NCBI GenBank assembly: GCA_012516535.1
Contig: JAAYWP010000085.1
Span: 1-51,325 of the forward strand
Origin: Syntrophomonadaceae bacterium
GTDB lineage: Bacteria > Bacillota > DSM-12270 > Thermacetogeniales > Thermacetogeniaceae
Length of the DNA: 51,325 nt
Direction of reading: 5' to 3'
Positions 29,570 to 39,283 of this stretch are shown piece by piece; the stretch's first letter is position 1; the number at the start of each line of letters is the position of its first letter. The position numbers and the translations under genes are program-made. Under the pieces are notes generated by a model, which did no database searches, was not told the DNA's origin, and was given only the letters and a program-made list of their open reading frames with translations.

Positions 29570-30553
29570 ATGGAGGTTCTGCGAAGTCTAGAACAAAGAA
29601 CTGATGGCAGTACATTGATTATCGCCCTTGGAAATTTTGATGGAGTTCATTTGGGACACTGTAAGCTTCTAAAAAAAATGGTCTCCTATGCTCACAAAAA
29701 GGGAGGCATACCATCGGTTTTGTTGTTTCAACCCCATCCTCAACAGGTTTTAAATCCGGCCAATGCTCCTAAGCTTATTATGAGTAATGAAAGAAAAATA
29801 AAAAGAATGAATGACCTAGGAGTTGAGCTTTTTTATTTAATACCTTTCGATTTAAATTTTGCTTCCCAGGAACCAGAGGAGTTTGTTGAGGAAGTATTAA
29901 TCAATAAGCTCAATGTGAATGGAGTTTTTGTGGGTTATAATTATCAATTTGGGAGGTGTGGTGCTGGGAAGCCTGAATATCTTAAAAAAATTGGTGAGGA
30001 AAAGGGGATTTATGTTGAGGTTATCCCTCCAGTAGTCATCCATGGAGTTCCTATCAGCAGTACTTTAATTCGTTCTGCTTTAAACAATGGTGATATTGTC
30101 CGTGCTAGAGAACTGCTCGGATACTGGCCTGTTTTGCAGGGTGAAGTGATCAAAGGGGATCAGCGGGGGCGCAGGATAGGTTTTCCTACAGCAAACCTGG
30201 CTGTGTCTGAAGATCTTTTGGTTCCCCGGAGCGGTGTTTATGCAGGTGAAGCTGTGGTAGATGGTAAACCTTATTTGGCTGTGCTTAACATTGGAAGACA
30301 TCCTACTTTTGGATTAAGCAGTAGACAGACCATTGAAGCACATCTACTGAATTTTGAAGGTGACCTTTATGGAAAGCAATTGGAGATAAGTCTGTATAAG
30401 ATGCTGCGGGAAGAAAAAAAATATAATAATGCAGATGAATTAATAGATCAAATCAATAAAGATATTGAACTGGCCGGGAAGATTTACGAGGAAATGGGAC
30501 AAAAACAGCTTCAAAGGGAAAGTTCTGGGTTAATCCGAAAGATTTACAATTAG
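29570..30553 (+). CDS. ribF: Bifunctional riboflavin kinase/FAD synthetase
   Basis: RibF of 327 residues, converting riboflavin to FMN and FMN to FAD. The N-terminal FAD synthetase nucleotidyl-transfer domain has ALGNFDGVHLGH and the ISSTLIR motif. The C-terminal riboflavin kinase domain has GDQRGRRIGFPTANL and GVYAGEAVVDG. The start follows GAGAGG. Last gene before the rpsO promoter. Confidence 0.96.
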   Translation: MEVLRSLEQRTDGSTLIIALGNFDGVHLGHCKLLKKMVSYAHKKGGIPSVLLFQPHPQQVLNPANAPKLIMSNERKIKRMNDLGVELFYLIPFDLNFASQEPEEFVEEVLINKLNVNGVFVGYNYQFGRCGAGKPEYLKKIGEEKGIYVEVIPPVVIHGVPISSTLIRSALNNGDIVRARELLGYWPVLQGEVIKGDQRGRRIGFPTANLAVSEDLLVPRSGVYAGEAVVDGKPYLAVLNIGRHPTFGLSSRQTIEAHLLNFEGDLYGKQLEISLYKMLREEKKYNNADELIDQINKDIELAGKIYEEMGQKQLQRESSGLIRKIYN

Positions 30554-30571
30554 GATAAACTATGGTAAGAT
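30543..30571 (+). promoter_or_regulatory. Sigma-A promoter of rpsO
   Basis: TTTACA (30543-30548), 17 nt, TAAGAT (30566-30571), partly inside the ribF end. It leaves a leader of about 68 nt before rpsO. Confidence 0.6.
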
Positions 30572-30645
30572 CATAAAATGAAAATGCCGAAAAAAAGAGG
30601 AGGAATCGGTAAATAATATTCAAAGAATGGTGAGGAGGTTTTACA

Positions 30646-30915
30646 TTGTCTTTCAGTTCAGCAGAGAAAAAAGAGGTTATTGAAAAGTACCAGATACATG
30701 AACGTGACACCGGTTCTCCAGAGGTACAGATAGCCCTTCTGACAGAGAGGATCAATTATTTGACTGAGCACCTTAAGGTACACAAAAAAGATCATCATTC
30801 ACGGAGAGGCTTACTGAAGATGGTCGGCCAAAGACGTGGTTTTCTTAATTATCTGCGAGAGAAAGACCCTGCACGATATCAGGCCATTATAGAGAAACTA
30901 GGTCTTCGTCGCTAA
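30646..30915 (+). CDS. rpsO: 30S ribosomal protein S15
   Basis: S15 of 89 residues, binding the central domain of 16S rRNA. Full match including [38 protein letters not shown] and LGLRR at the end. TTG start after GAGGAGG. Followed by pnp as in many bacteria. Confidence 0.98.
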   Translation: MSFSSAEKKEVIEKYQIHERDTGSPEVQIALLTERINYLTEHLKVHKKDHHSRRGLLKMVGQRRGFLNYLREKDPARYQAIIEKLGLRR

Positions 30916-30938
30916 AATGCATTTAGATTCTCGGGGGG

Positions 30939-30957
30939 GAGCGGTAAGCCGCTCTTT
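30939..30957 (+). promoter_or_regulatory. Hairpin between rpsO and pnp
   Basis: GAGCGG pairs with CCGCTC around TAAG, followed by TTTC. The T run is too short for a strong terminator. It could be a weak attenuator or the type of processing hairpin through which PNPase limits its own mRNA in other bacteria. Confidence 0.45.
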
Positions 30958-30997
30958 CTGATTTTTGATTATTATTCGATTTTTTAGGAGGTTAGTT

Positions 30998-33115
30998 ATG
31001 CCAGAGACGTTTCAAATGATGGTTGGCGGCCGGCCATTGCTAATGGAATTTGATAAGGTGGCCAAGCAGGCCAATGGCGCTGTCTTAATACATTACGGGG
31101 ATACTGTAGTCTTAGTGACAGCGACTATTTCCAAGGAACCCCGGGAGGGAATTGATTTTTTTCCGCTCCTAGTTGATTATGAAGAGCGGTTATATGCTGT
31201 TGGGAAAATTCCTGGTGGTTTTATTAAGAGAGAGGGGAGACCCACAGAAAAGGCTATTTTATCTGCCAGGTTGATCGATAGGCCTATCAGACCCCTTTTT
31301 CCCCAGGGTTTCCGCAATGATGTACAGGTAGTGGCTACAATTATGTCAGTAGACCAGGACTGTGATCCCAGTATAACCGCAATGATCGGCGCATCTGCTG
31401 CACTTTCTGTATCTGATATTCCCTTCGCTGGACCGATAGCAGGTGTGATCGTTGGTCGGGTCAAAGGTGAATTTGTGGTCAATCCTACAGTAGAACAGGA
31501 AAAAGAGAGTGATCTTCACCTGGTTGTAGCAGGAACAGAGCAAGCTGTTTTGATGGTGGAAGCAGCTGCCAATCAGGTGAGTGAAGAAGTGATCATCGAT
31601 GGTATCGAATTTGGGCATCAGGCAATTAAGGAGATTGTGCAGTTTCAGAAGGAGATTGTACAAAAAATTGGCAAAGAAAAACTTGATGTACCCACCTTTG
31701 AACCGGATCCTCAAATTGTAGAAGATGTAAGAGCATATGCCTACGATAAAATAGCTGATGCTGTTAAAAACCCTGATAAACTAGCTAGACAAGATGCTCT
31801 AGATGAGCTGGAGAAGGAGACAGTTGAGCATTTTGCTGAGATTTATCCAGAACAGGAGAAAGCTGTTCAGGAGATTTTCTTGAAAGCACTGAAAGAGATT
31901 GTCAGAAAAATGATCCTTGAAGATAGAATGCGTCCAGATGGTAGGAAGCTTGACGAGATCAGGCCTATTACCGCTGAGGTGGGAATCCTGCCCCGTACCC
32001 ATGGGAGCGGTTTGTTTACTAGAGGGCAGACTCAGGTATTGACTGTAGCCACACTAGGTACTATCAGAGAAGAACAGATCCTAGATGATCTCGGTCTTGA
32101 GGAGTCCAAACGCTACCTGCATCACTATAATTTCCCTCCTTACAGTGTAGGAGAGACAAGGCCGATGAGGGGTCCTGGACGCAGGGAAATCGGACACGGT
32201 GCTTTGGCTGAGAAAGCTTTGCTTCCTGTGCTGCCAGATGAAGATGAGTTCCCCTATACGATCAGGCTTGTATCTGAGGTGCTGGAATCCAATGGTTCAA
32301 CATCAATGGCCAGTGTTTGTGGAAGCACTTTGGCATTGATGGATGCAGGAGTGCCTATCTCTGCTCCTGTAGCAGGAATTGCTATGGGTTTGGTTACCGG
32401 TGAAAACGGTTTTGCGGTCTTAAGTGATATCCAGGGGATCGAGGATGCCCTGGGTGATATGGATTTCAAGGTTGCTGGTACTGCTGAAGGTGTAACAGCT
32501 CTCCAGTTGGATATCAAAGTACAGGGTATTACCACTGATGTGTTGCGGCAGGCTCTTTCTCAGGCGAAAGAGGGAAGGCTTTTTATCCTCAGCAAGATGG
32601 CTGAAGCCATCAAGGAGCCCCGTCCAGAATTATCACCACATGCCCCAAGAATTATCACCATGACCATCGATCCTGAAAAAATCAGAGATGTTATCGGTCC
32701 TCAGGGTAAAACCATCAGAAAGATCATTGAAGAGACGGGAACAGAAATCGATATAGAGGATGATGGCCGGGTCTTTATAGCTGCAGTTGATGAAGAAGCA
32801 GGAAAAAATGCTGTGAGCATCATAGAGCGGCTGACTCAGGATGTGGAAGTGGGCAAAATATATTTGGGCAAGGTTGTTCGACTGATGGACTTCGGTGCCT
32901 TTGTAGAAATAATCCCTGGAGTGATGGGCAGTGCCGGTAAGGAAGGATTGGTCCATATCTCCCAGCTAGATGAACGAAGGGTTAATCGGGTCAGAGATGT
33001 GGTCAAAGAGGGTGATGAGATCATTGTCAAGGTAACTGATATCGATAGACAGGGTCGGATCAACCTTTCTCGCAAAGAAGCCATTAGGGCTCTGCGCCGC
33101 AAAACGGAAAAATAA
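30998..33115 (+). CDS. pnp: Polyribonucleotide nucleotidyltransferase (PNPase)
   Basis: A phosphorolytic 3'-5' exoribonuclease of 705 residues. It has two RNase PH domains (about 10-215 and 310-540; [20 protein letters not shown], and [16 protein letters not shown] in the second), a KH domain (about 550-615, [13 protein letters not shown]) and an S1 domain (about 620-690). ATG 30998 follows AGGAGG; the frame upstream of it (from 30965) lies across the ribosome site. Confidence 0.97.
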   Translation: MPETFQMMVGGRPLLMEFDKVAKQANGAVLIHYGDTVVLVTATISKEPREGIDFFPLLVDYEERLYAVGKIPGGFIKREGRPTEKAILSARLIDRPIRPLFPQGFRNDVQVVATIMSVDQDCDPSITAMIGASAALSVSDIPFAGPIAGVIVGRVKGEFVVNPTVEQEKESDLHLVVAGTEQAVLMVEAAANQVSEEVIIDGIEFGHQAIKEIVQFQKEIVQKIGKEKLDVPTFEPDPQIVEDVRAYAYDKIADAVKNPDKLARQDALDELEKETVEHFAEIYPEQEKAVQEIFLKALKEIVRKMILEDRMRPDGRKLDEIRPITAEVGILPRTHGSGLFTRGQTQVLTVATLGTIREEQILDDLGLEESKRYLHHYNFPPYSVGETRPMRGPGRREIGHGALAEKALLPVLPDEDEFPYTIRLVSEVLESNGSTSMASVCGSTLALMDAGVPISAPVAGIAMGLVTGENGFAVLSDIQGIEDALGDMDFKVAGTAEGVTALQLDIKVQGITTDVLRQALSQAKEGRLFILSKMAEAIKEPRPELSPHAPRIITMTIDPEKIRDVIGPQGKTIRKIIEETGTEIDIEDDGRVFIAAVDEEAGKNAVSIIERLTQDVEVGKIYLGKVVRLMDFGAFVEIIPGVMGSAGKEGLVHISQLDERRVNRVRDVVKEGDEIIVKVTDIDRQGRINLSRKEAIRALRRKTEK

Positions 33116-33179
33116 GTTATCTGGGAAAGCAAATATCTTCCCTGCCTCCGGAATACAATGTTATTTAGGAGGTGCGGAA

Positions 33180-33878
33180 GTGTTTGTTTTTTTCTGGAGG
33201 AAAAAGTGGCTTATCTTATGTATGGTAGCAGTGTTGATAGTTTGTGCATATGCTGCTTCATTTTCAGCAGAACAGGTTTTCAACCGCAGGAAACCCATTT
33301 ATCAAGGTAACCCTGAAAAAAAACAGGTTGCTATTACTGTAAATGTGGACTGGGGTGAAGAATACATTCCCCAGATGCTGGATTTGTTTAAGAAAAACCA
33401 AGTGCAGGCAACCTTTTTCATCAGCGGAAGATGGGCTGGTGAGCATCAAGAACTTGTGCGGAAGATTGCGGACTCAGGTCATGAAATAGGCAATCATGGT
33501 TTTTCACATCCCCATGTCAAGGAACTCTCAGTTGAGGAGAACATAAAAGAGATCCAGGAAACCTCAAAAGCGATTGAGCAGGCAGCCCAGAGGAAAACCC
33601 GCTATTTCGCGCCGCCATATGGAGAATACAATGACTGTGTTTTAGAAGCTGCTGCAAGAACAAAGCATCAAATCATACTCTGGACCGTTGATACAGTGGA
33701 CTGGCAAAAACCGCCGGCAGATGAAATTAATTCACGGGTTTTAAGCCGTGTTCACAATGGTGCAATAATTCTAATGCATCCAACAGAACCAACCCTAGAG
33801 GCCTTGCCCGAAATGCTTGCAGGGCTGCGGCGGCAGGGTTATCAAATTGTGCCCTTGGAAAAACTAATAGCTGAATAA
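33180..33878 (+). CDS. ylxY: YlxY-type polysaccharide deacetylase homologue
   Basis: A 232-residue protein with an N-terminal membrane anchor (about 9-27) and a NodB-fold domain. The metal-binding H-x3-H is seen as HGFSH (H106, H110), and RYFAPPYGEYN and ILMHPT are the later motifs. The first motif is NVDWGEE instead of the usual T-F-D-D-G, so the catalytic base may be lacking. It follows pnp directly, which matches ylxY in Bacillus. GTG start after AGGAGGTG. Whether it deacetylates peptidoglycan is open. Confidence 0.88.
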   Translation: MFVFFWRKKWLILCMVAVLIVCAYAASFSAEQVFNRRKPIYQGNPEKKQVAITVNVDWGEEYIPQMLDLFKKNQVQATFFISGRWAGEHQELVRKIADSGHEIGNHGFSHPHVKELSVEENIKEIQETSKAIEQAAQRKTRYFAPPYGEYNDCVLEAAARTKHQIILWTVDTVDWQKPPADEINSRVLSRVHNGAIILMHPTEPTLEALPEMLAGLRRQGYQIVPLEKLIAE

Positions 33879-33911
33879 TTCTTATCAAAGAATGAGGGGG
33901 AATTTGTGTAG

Positions 33912-35027
33912 GTGAGAGAACACAGGTGTTTGTTGCTGTTAACTGTATTTACTGTAGTTCTACTGACAAGCCATCTGCACTGTGCTACTGCCTGGGCAGA
34001 TGAACAATTAAACCTAACAGCTAATGCTGCAGTTCTTATGGATTACAGTACAGGGGCGGTTTTATACAGTTACAATGCTACCAAACCCCTTCCCCCTGCC
34101 AGCACCACTAAAATAATGACTGGGCTGCTCAGCCTAGAGCTGGGTGATGGAGAAGAAAGGGTGGTGATCGATGAGTATTCAGCCATGATGGAGGGGACAA
34201 GCCTTTACCTGAAAGCAGGACAAATTCTCACCCTTGAGGATCTGACCAAAGGTGCCTTGATCAATTCCGGAAATGATGCAGCTTCAGCCGTAGCTATACA
34301 TATAGCAGGAAGTGAACAGCTATTCGGGGATTTAATGACCTTTAAAGCCCGCACCATCGGCTGCAGCTCTCGGAGCAGGTTTTATAACCCCCATGGACTG
34401 CCTCAGGAGGGACATGCTATCAGTGCATATGATCTGGCGGTCATCACCCGTTATGCTATGCAAAATAAAGATTTTAGGCGCATCGTAGGGACCAGGAGTG
34501 GCAGAGTCAGGGATCTGTCTGAAGGTGAGCTCTTCCCTCTCTACAATACAAACAGGCTGCTGGGTTATAAGAAAAACGGCCTAGAAATAATCGGTGTTAA
34601 AACCGGGACCACCGATGAGGCAGGTGAGTGCCTGGTAGCTGCTGCTAAATATAAAGGCAGTTTATTGATCAGTGTGGTTCTCGGAAGTTCGGCTCGTTAT
34701 GAGGATACACTTAAGCTCTTTGAATACGGACGCAATAACTGCTGCTCTATTGATCTAAAAAAAGGAACCCCAATTTTTAAGCTACCTGTTTGGAGAAGCA
34801 GTGCTTCATCACTAGCGGTAGGCCCTTGTAGAGATGTTTCTTTAATGGTTTCACCTGATCAAATGCCGCTGTTGGAACGAAAGGTATATTTAAAACCTTA
34901 TGTCAAAGCCCCCTGCTCCAAAGGTGATAGAGTGGGAAAAATGGAAATTATGCTGGGGAATCAGCTGCTTTACACTATAGAATTGATGGCTTTGGAGGAT
35001 GTGAAAAGGGTTTTTTGGTGGAATTAA
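33912..35027 (+). CDS. D-alanyl-D-alanine carboxypeptidase (DacF/DacB type)
   Basis: A secreted class C low-molecular-weight penicillin-binding protein of 371 residues. A signal peptide covers about 1-28. The active site has the SxxK motif STTK (S64-K67), SGN (S119-N121) and KTG (K230-G232), and a C-terminal beta-sandwich domain follows. It trims the terminal D-Ala of peptidoglycan stem peptides; relatives act on the spore cortex. GTG start; the GAGGGGG ribosome site is rather far upstream, so the start is less certain. Confidence 0.92.
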   Translation: MREHRCLLLLTVFTVVLLTSHLHCATAWADEQLNLTANAAVLMDYSTGAVLYSYNATKPLPPASTTKIMTGLLSLELGDGEERVVIDEYSAMMEGTSLYLKAGQILTLEDLTKGALINSGNDAASAVAIHIAGSEQLFGDLMTFKARTIGCSSRSRFYNPHGLPQEGHAISAYDLAVITRYAMQNKDFRRIVGTRSGRVRDLSEGELFPLYNTNRLLGYKKNGLEIIGVKTGTTDEAGECLVAAAKYKGSLLISVVLGSSARYEDTLKLFEYGRNNCCSIDLKKGTPIFKLPVWRSSASSLAVGPCRDVSLMVSPDQMPLLERKVYLKPYVKAPCSKGDRVGKMEIMLGNQLLYTIELMALEDVKRVFWWN

Positions 35028-35078
35028 GAATATGATATTAGCCATAAATACAATTTATAGATTTTGGAGGCATAAAAA

Positions 35079-36341
35079 ATGTATCATAAAGATGTACTAT
35101 CTAATGGAGTGACCATAGTTTGTGAAGAAGTGCCTGCTGTCCATTCAATAGCCATCGGTTATTGGGTAAAAACCGGTTCTCGACTGGAAGAAGAGGAGGA
35201 AGCAGGTATCTCCCATTTGATTGAACACCTGCTTTTTAAGGGAACTAAAAAAAGAAACGCAAAAGAGATAGCTGAGGCTATCGAAGAAGTGGGCGGCCAG
35301 CTCAATGCCTTTACCGGTAAAGAATACACCTGTTACTATGCCAGAGTCTTGGCAGAACATCTTCCCTTAGCAGTAGATGTTCTCACCGATATGCTGTACA
35401 ACTCTTTGTTTAAGGAGGAGGATCTAGTTCGGGAGAAAAATGTTGTCTTAGAAGAAATCAGCATGTATGAGGACACTCCGGACGAAATCATTCACGACTA
35501 CTTCTCCAAAACCATTTGGGACGGACATCCCTTAGGCAGGCCGGTGATCGGAACTAACGAATCCCTTTCCAGGATCGATAGAGAAAAAGTATTATCCTAT
35601 TACCAGCACCACTACTGCCCCTCTAATCTTGTAGTAGCCCTTGCCGGGAATTTTCAGTATCAAGAGGCAGTAGATTTAATTGGGGAGGCCCTTTCCTCCT
35701 TGCGGCCAGGGAGTATAGAGACCAAAATTACAGCTCCACAGGCTAGGCCCGGTTTAAAAAGCTTTTATCGGGACCTAGAACAGGTGCAGATCTGTATGGG
35801 GGTACCGGGGTTATCGCTGTATGATGACAAAATTTATACCCTGCAGATCTTAAACAACATTTTGGGAGGTGGGGCAAGCTCCAGGCTGTTTCAGCAGATT
35901 CGTGAAGAACGTGCTCTTGTTTATGCCATCTATAGTTATTATCTAGCTTTTTTGGACAGCGGTTTATTCACCATCTACGGTGGTACCAACCCCTCCAGCT
36001 GTCAGCAGGTATTGGATTTATGCTGGGAAGAGATCAATAGGATCATAGAGTCAGGTGTAACTGAAAAGGAACTCAGCAGAGCAAAAACACAGGTCAAAGG
36101 AAGCCTTCTTTTAGCACAGGAAAGTGTTCTCCAGCGTATGCACCGTTTAGGAAGATCTGAAATTGTCCACCAGAGGTTTATTACTATTGAGGAAGTGTTG
36201 GAAAGAATAGCTAAAGTGAATGTGGATGATATACAGGCTTTGGCAAAGGAACTCTTTGCTCCAGAGCTTGTAACTGTAACAGTATTAGGCCCTCTCTCAG
36301 AAGGACAGATCAAGCACCCCTCTGTTCTTTGCCGAACATAA
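35079..36341 (+). CDS. mlpA: M16 family zinc peptidase (MlpA/YmxG)
   Basis: An insulinase-family peptidase of 420 residues with the inverted zinc motif HLIEH (H46, E49, H50), and the downstream glutamate region EEISMYEDTPDE. A second M16 domain with GGGASSRLFQQIREERALVY is typical. Matches the processing peptidase next to pnp-ylxY in Bacillus. No signal peptide, so likely cytosolic. Ribosome site TGGAGG. Confidence 0.93.
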   Translation: MYHKDVLSNGVTIVCEEVPAVHSIAIGYWVKTGSRLEEEEEAGISHLIEHLLFKGTKKRNAKEIAEAIEEVGGQLNAFTGKEYTCYYARVLAEHLPLAVDVLTDMLYNSLFKEEDLVREKNVVLEEISMYEDTPDEIIHDYFSKTIWDGHPLGRPVIGTNESLSRIDREKVLSYYQHHYCPSNLVVALAGNFQYQEAVDLIGEALSSLRPGSIETKITAPQARPGLKSFYRDLEQVQICMGVPGLSLYDDKIYTLQILNNILGGGASSRLFQQIREERALVYAIYSYYLAFLDSGLFTIYGGTNPSSCQQVLDLCWEEINRIIESGVTEKELSRAKTQVKGSLLLAQESVLQRMHRLGRSEIVHQRFITIEEVLERIAKVNVDDIQALAKELFAPELVTVTVLGPLSEGQIKHPSVLCRT

Positions 36342-36394
36342 TTCTATAATCTGGCTCATAAATTTTTTAACAGGAAGTAAAAGGGGGGAGGGGT

Positions 36395-36661
36395 ATGCGG
36401 ATCAGTGATTTGGCCGGCAAGGAGATTATAAACATCTTTGATGGAGTGCGTCTGGGCACTATTGGGGATTCAGACATGATCATCGACCCTGAAAGCGGAG
36501 AGATAATTTCAATTCTGCTCCCGCATAGATCAGGTCTGTTGAATCTTTGGCTGGATAAACAGGAGATGGAGATACCTTGGTCATCTGTAAAAAAGATCGG
36601 CAGTGAAGTGATTGTTGTGGATTTGGATGAGAGCTATTCTTTATATAAAAAATATTTATAG
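36395..36661 (+). CDS. ymxH: PRC-barrel sporulation protein YlmC/YmxH
   Basis: An 88-residue PRC-barrel protein (MRISDLAGKEIINIFDGVRLG, later IPWSSVKKIGSEVIVVDL; long runs shortened) of the YlmC/YmxH family found in spore formers. The role is not well defined. A strong GGGGGGAGGGG ribosome site is close to the ATG, and a terminator follows at once. Confidence 0.88.
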   Translation: MRISDLAGKEIINIFDGVRLGTIGDSDMIIDPESGEIISILLPHRSGLLNLWLDKQEMEIPWSSVKKIGSEVIVVDLDESYSLYKKYL

Positions 36662-36663
36662 AT

Positions 36664-36689
36664 AAAAACCCGGGAAACCGGGTTTTTTT
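36664..36689 (+). terminator. Intrinsic terminator after ymxH
   Basis: AAACCCGG and CCGGGTTT around GAAA, with a run of seven T. It ends the pnp-ymxH run before dapB. Confidence 0.85.
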
Positions 36690-36737
36690 AATGGTAGATC
36701 TTTTTAGGATTTGTCTAAAGGCTTTTGTCATCCAATG

Positions 36738-36766
36738 TTGACAGAAAGCATCAGATATATGAGAAT
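36738..36766 (+). promoter_or_regulatory. Putative sigma-A promoter of dapB
   Basis: TTGACA (36738-36743), 17 nt, GAGAAT (36761-36766). The -35 is perfect and the -10 weak (4 of 6). Confidence 0.4.
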
Positions 36767-36801
36767 AAAGGCAAAAATGTTCTAGAAATGGGGCAGGTCA
36801 G

Positions 36802-37608
36802 ATGAATGAAAACCAATTACGGGTAGTTATTACCGGAGTTGCCGGAAAGATGGGAATGGAAACAGCAAAAGCGGTAATTAAAGAGGCACCTGAGATACAG
36901 CTTGTAGGTGCGGTAGACCCACGTAAAGCAGGTATGGATTTAGGGGAGCTGATCGGGGTAAAATGTGATTTAAAAATCAGCGATGATCTGAGCTCAGTTT
37001 TATCTTCTTCATCAGCAGATGTTTTGGTTGATTTTACTAACCCCCAGGCTGTTTTGCATAATGCGAAAACAGCTTTGGAATATGGTGTGGCACCGGTAAT
37101 TGGTACAACCGGACTGGATAGTGTAGGAATAGCTGAGTTGGAAAAATTAGCTGCAAGATCAGGCAAAGCTGTCTTAATAGTACCGAATTTTGCTATCGGT
37201 GCTGTACTGATGATGGATTTTGCCAGGCGTGCAGCACAATATTTCAAAGATGTTGAAATTATTGAACTGCATCATAATCAAAAAATCGATGCTCCTTCAG
37301 GCACTGCCCTTAAAACTGCACAGGGGATCCAGGAGGTAAGGGGTTCTTTTAAACAAGGACACCCAGATGAGTATGAAAAAATCACCGGTGCCAGAGGCGG
37401 TGATTGGGAGGGAATCAGGATCCATAGTGTGCGGCTGCCTGGTTTGATCGCTCATCAGGAAGTGATATTCGGAGGAGCAGGTCAGACCTTGACCATCAGG
37501 CATGATTCTCTGCATCGAGAATCCTTTATGCCAGGTGTGATCCTGGCGATCCGCAAGGTACTAGGCCTTAAGGGTGTGGTAATAGGACTGGAGAATATCA
37601 TGGATTAG
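36802..37608 (+). CDS. dapB: 4-hydroxy-tetrahydrodipicolinate reductase
   Basis: DapB of 268 residues, reducing HTPA to tetrahydrodipicolinate with NAD(P)H for lysine and meso-DAP. The N-terminal Rossmann motif is VVITGVAGKMG, and the substrate site has ELHHNQKIDAPSGTAL. It heads a cluster with dpaAB, asd and dapA: the same HTPA-type intermediate is the branch point to spore dipicolinate, so the cluster joins cell-wall DAP and spore DPA supply. Confidence 0.97.
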   Translation: MNENQLRVVITGVAGKMGMETAKAVIKEAPEIQLVGAVDPRKAGMDLGELIGVKCDLKISDDLSSVLSSSSADVLVDFTNPQAVLHNAKTALEYGVAPVIGTTGLDSVGIAELEKLAARSGKAVLIVPNFAIGAVLMMDFARRAAQYFKDVEIIELHHNQKIDAPSGTALKTAQGIQEVRGSFKQGHPDEYEKITGARGGDWEGIRIHSVRLPGLIAHQEVIFGGAGQTLTIRHDSLHRESFMPGVILAIRKVLGLKGVVIGLENIMD

Positions 37609-37618
37609 ACTGCTAATC

Positions 37619-37645
37619 ACCCCCTTCTTTCTGTCATCATATAAT
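37619..37645 (+). promoter_or_regulatory. Possible sporulation-type promoter before dpaA
   Basis: CATATAAT (37638-37645) resembles mother-cell sigma (SigE/SigK) -10 elements, with an AC dinucleotide 17 nt upstream (37619-37620) as in SigK promoters. The nested TATAAT has no -35 for sigma-A. The Bacillus dpaAB operon is SigK dependent, which is why I flag it; evidence from sequence alone is thin. Confidence 0.3.
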
Positions 37646-37683
37646 GTTACAGCCTAAGATGAGGGAAAGGAGGGGAATTAATA

Positions 37684-38589
37684 ATGGGCTTGGATTTGAG
37701 GGGAATCAAAATCTCGATTATTGGAGGAGATAAACGAGATATCTATTTGATGCAGGATCTGGTCAAACTAGGGGCAAGTGTAACCGCGGTTGGTTTCCAT
37801 CCTTGTCCTGAACTTGATCAGGTTCATTTGGTGGATACACTGGAAGCAGCTATCTCAAAAGCCCAGGTTTTGATTCTGCCTATGGGGGGTACAGATTTAG
37901 AAGGAAATATAAAAACTATGGACCCAGATATCACACTGCGGTTGTCTCCTGAAATAGCGGCCACCATACCTGAAGGGGTAATTCTGGTCATCGGTTTTGC
38001 TCGGGACTTTGTTAAGGAATGGGCAAGCAAATACAAGTGGAAGATGATCGAAATTGCTGAAATGGATCTGGTGGCGATCCTTAACTCAATTCCTTCGGCT
38101 GAGGGTGCCATACAGATGGCTATGGAAAAGCTCCCCATTACTATCCATGGCAGCAATTCCTTTGTGCTCGGTTTCGGGCGGCTGGGGAAAACCCTTGCCC
38201 GGATGCTCCATGGAATTGGTGCCCGGACAACTGTTGTTGCCAGGAAACGCCCTGCTCTTGCCCGGGTATTGGAAATGGGCTATCGTCCTCTTCACCTGAG
38301 TGAACTCCATCAGTTTATTCATGAAGCAGATGTAATATTTAATACCATACCAGCATTAGTTCTGGACCATAAGCTGTTATCACTGATGAACAAAAATACC
38401 TTAATCATAGACCTGGCCTCTAGCCCCGGGGGAACTGACTTCACTGCAGCCAAAAGAATGGGGATTCAGGCAATTCTGGCACCCAGTTTACCCGGCTTGG
38501 TGGCACCAAAAAGCGGTGGCAAGATCCTAGCCCAGGTTATTCCCCAACTTATTCTCAGGGAAGTACCTCATGATATTTTTAGAGAATAA
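37684..38589 (+). CDS. dpaA: Dipicolinate synthase subunit A
   Basis: DpaA (SpoVFA) of 301 residues, the NAD(P)-binding subunit that oxidises the HTPA intermediate to dipicolinic acid in the mother cell. The N-terminus has ISIIGGDKRDIYLMQDL; a second Rossmann segment is NSFVLGFGRLGKTLARML (about 158-175), and SLPGLVAPKSGG lies near the end. Together with dpaB 19 nt downstream, it is firm evidence for endospore formation. Confidence 0.96.
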   Translation: MGLDLRGIKISIIGGDKRDIYLMQDLVKLGASVTAVGFHPCPELDQVHLVDTLEAAISKAQVLILPMGGTDLEGNIKTMDPDITLRLSPEIAATIPEGVILVIGFARDFVKEWASKYKWKMIEIAEMDLVAILNSIPSAEGAIQMAMEKLPITIHGSNSFVLGFGRLGKTLARMLHGIGARTTVVARKRPALARVLEMGYRPLHLSELHQFIHEADVIFNTIPALVLDHKLLSLMNKNTLIIDLASSPGGTDFTAAKRMGIQAILAPSLPGLVAPKSGGKILAQVIPQLILREVPHDIFRE

Positions 38590-38608
38590 GTAAAGGGAGG
38601 TGCCTGGG

Positions 38609-39202
38609 ATGCGTCTTCAGGGTCTAAAAGTGGGATTTGTATTAACAGGCTCCCACTGCACTCTTGCTCAGGTTTATAAAGAAATAGAGAAGATTGTTGA
38701 TGAGGGGGCCGAAGTATATCCTGTTCTGTCTTATTCTGTTAGTTCTACTGATACCCGCTTTGGTAAATCAGCTGATTGGTGCAGTAAGCTAGAGGAGATA
38801 ACCAAGAAGCCTTTGATTAAAACAATTGTTGAAGCAGAACCAATTGGCCCCGGTAAGTTGTTCGATATTCTGGTTGTGGCACCCTGTACTGGTAACACAC
38901 TGGCTAAGCTTGCTAATGGTATCACTGATTCACCTGCTTTGATGGCAATTAAGGCACATCTGCGCAACGGGCTGCCGGTTGTTATTGCTGTTTCAACTAA
39001 TGATGGCCTTGGATTTAATGCAAAGAATATTGCTTTGTTGCTCAACACAAAGAATATCTACATGGTACCTTTCGGACAGGATAAACCTCTGTCAAAGCCG
39101 AATTCCTTGGTTGCGAAAGTGGATAAGATAATTGATACCATTATTTATGCTTTAAAAGGACAACAGATCCAGCCTGTGTTAGTCGAATACAGTGAAAATT
39201 AA
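38609..39202 (+). CDS. dpaB: Dipicolinate synthase subunit B
   Basis: DpaB (SpoVFB) of 197 residues, a flavoprotein-like subunit (VGFVLTGSHCTLAQVYKEIE; PCTGNTLAKLANGITDSPAL). Works with DpaA to make the DPA that chelates Ca2+ in the spore core. ATG 38609 follows GGGAGGTG at 7 nt; an in-frame GTG at 38600 is inside that site. Confidence 0.95.
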   Translation: MRLQGLKVGFVLTGSHCTLAQVYKEIEKIVDEGAEVYPVLSYSVSSTDTRFGKSADWCSKLEEITKKPLIKTIVEAEPIGPGKLFDILVVAPCTGNTLAKLANGITDSPALMAIKAHLRNGLPVVIAVSTNDGLGFNAKNIALLLNTKNIYMVPFGQDKPLSKPNSLVAKVDKIIDTIIYALKGQQIQPVLVEYSEN

Positions 39203-39283
39203 ATCAGTGTCAGGAGGATTTTAATTATTGAATGTCTAATTCTGATCTTATTATGAGCCAGAGATTGCAGGAGGTTATTGTTG

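Noticed and set aside
36690-36801. Lysine riboswitch before dapB
   Set aside because: The gap is about 110 nt with no multi-helix fold or terminator that I can see; the lysine riboswitch is longer.
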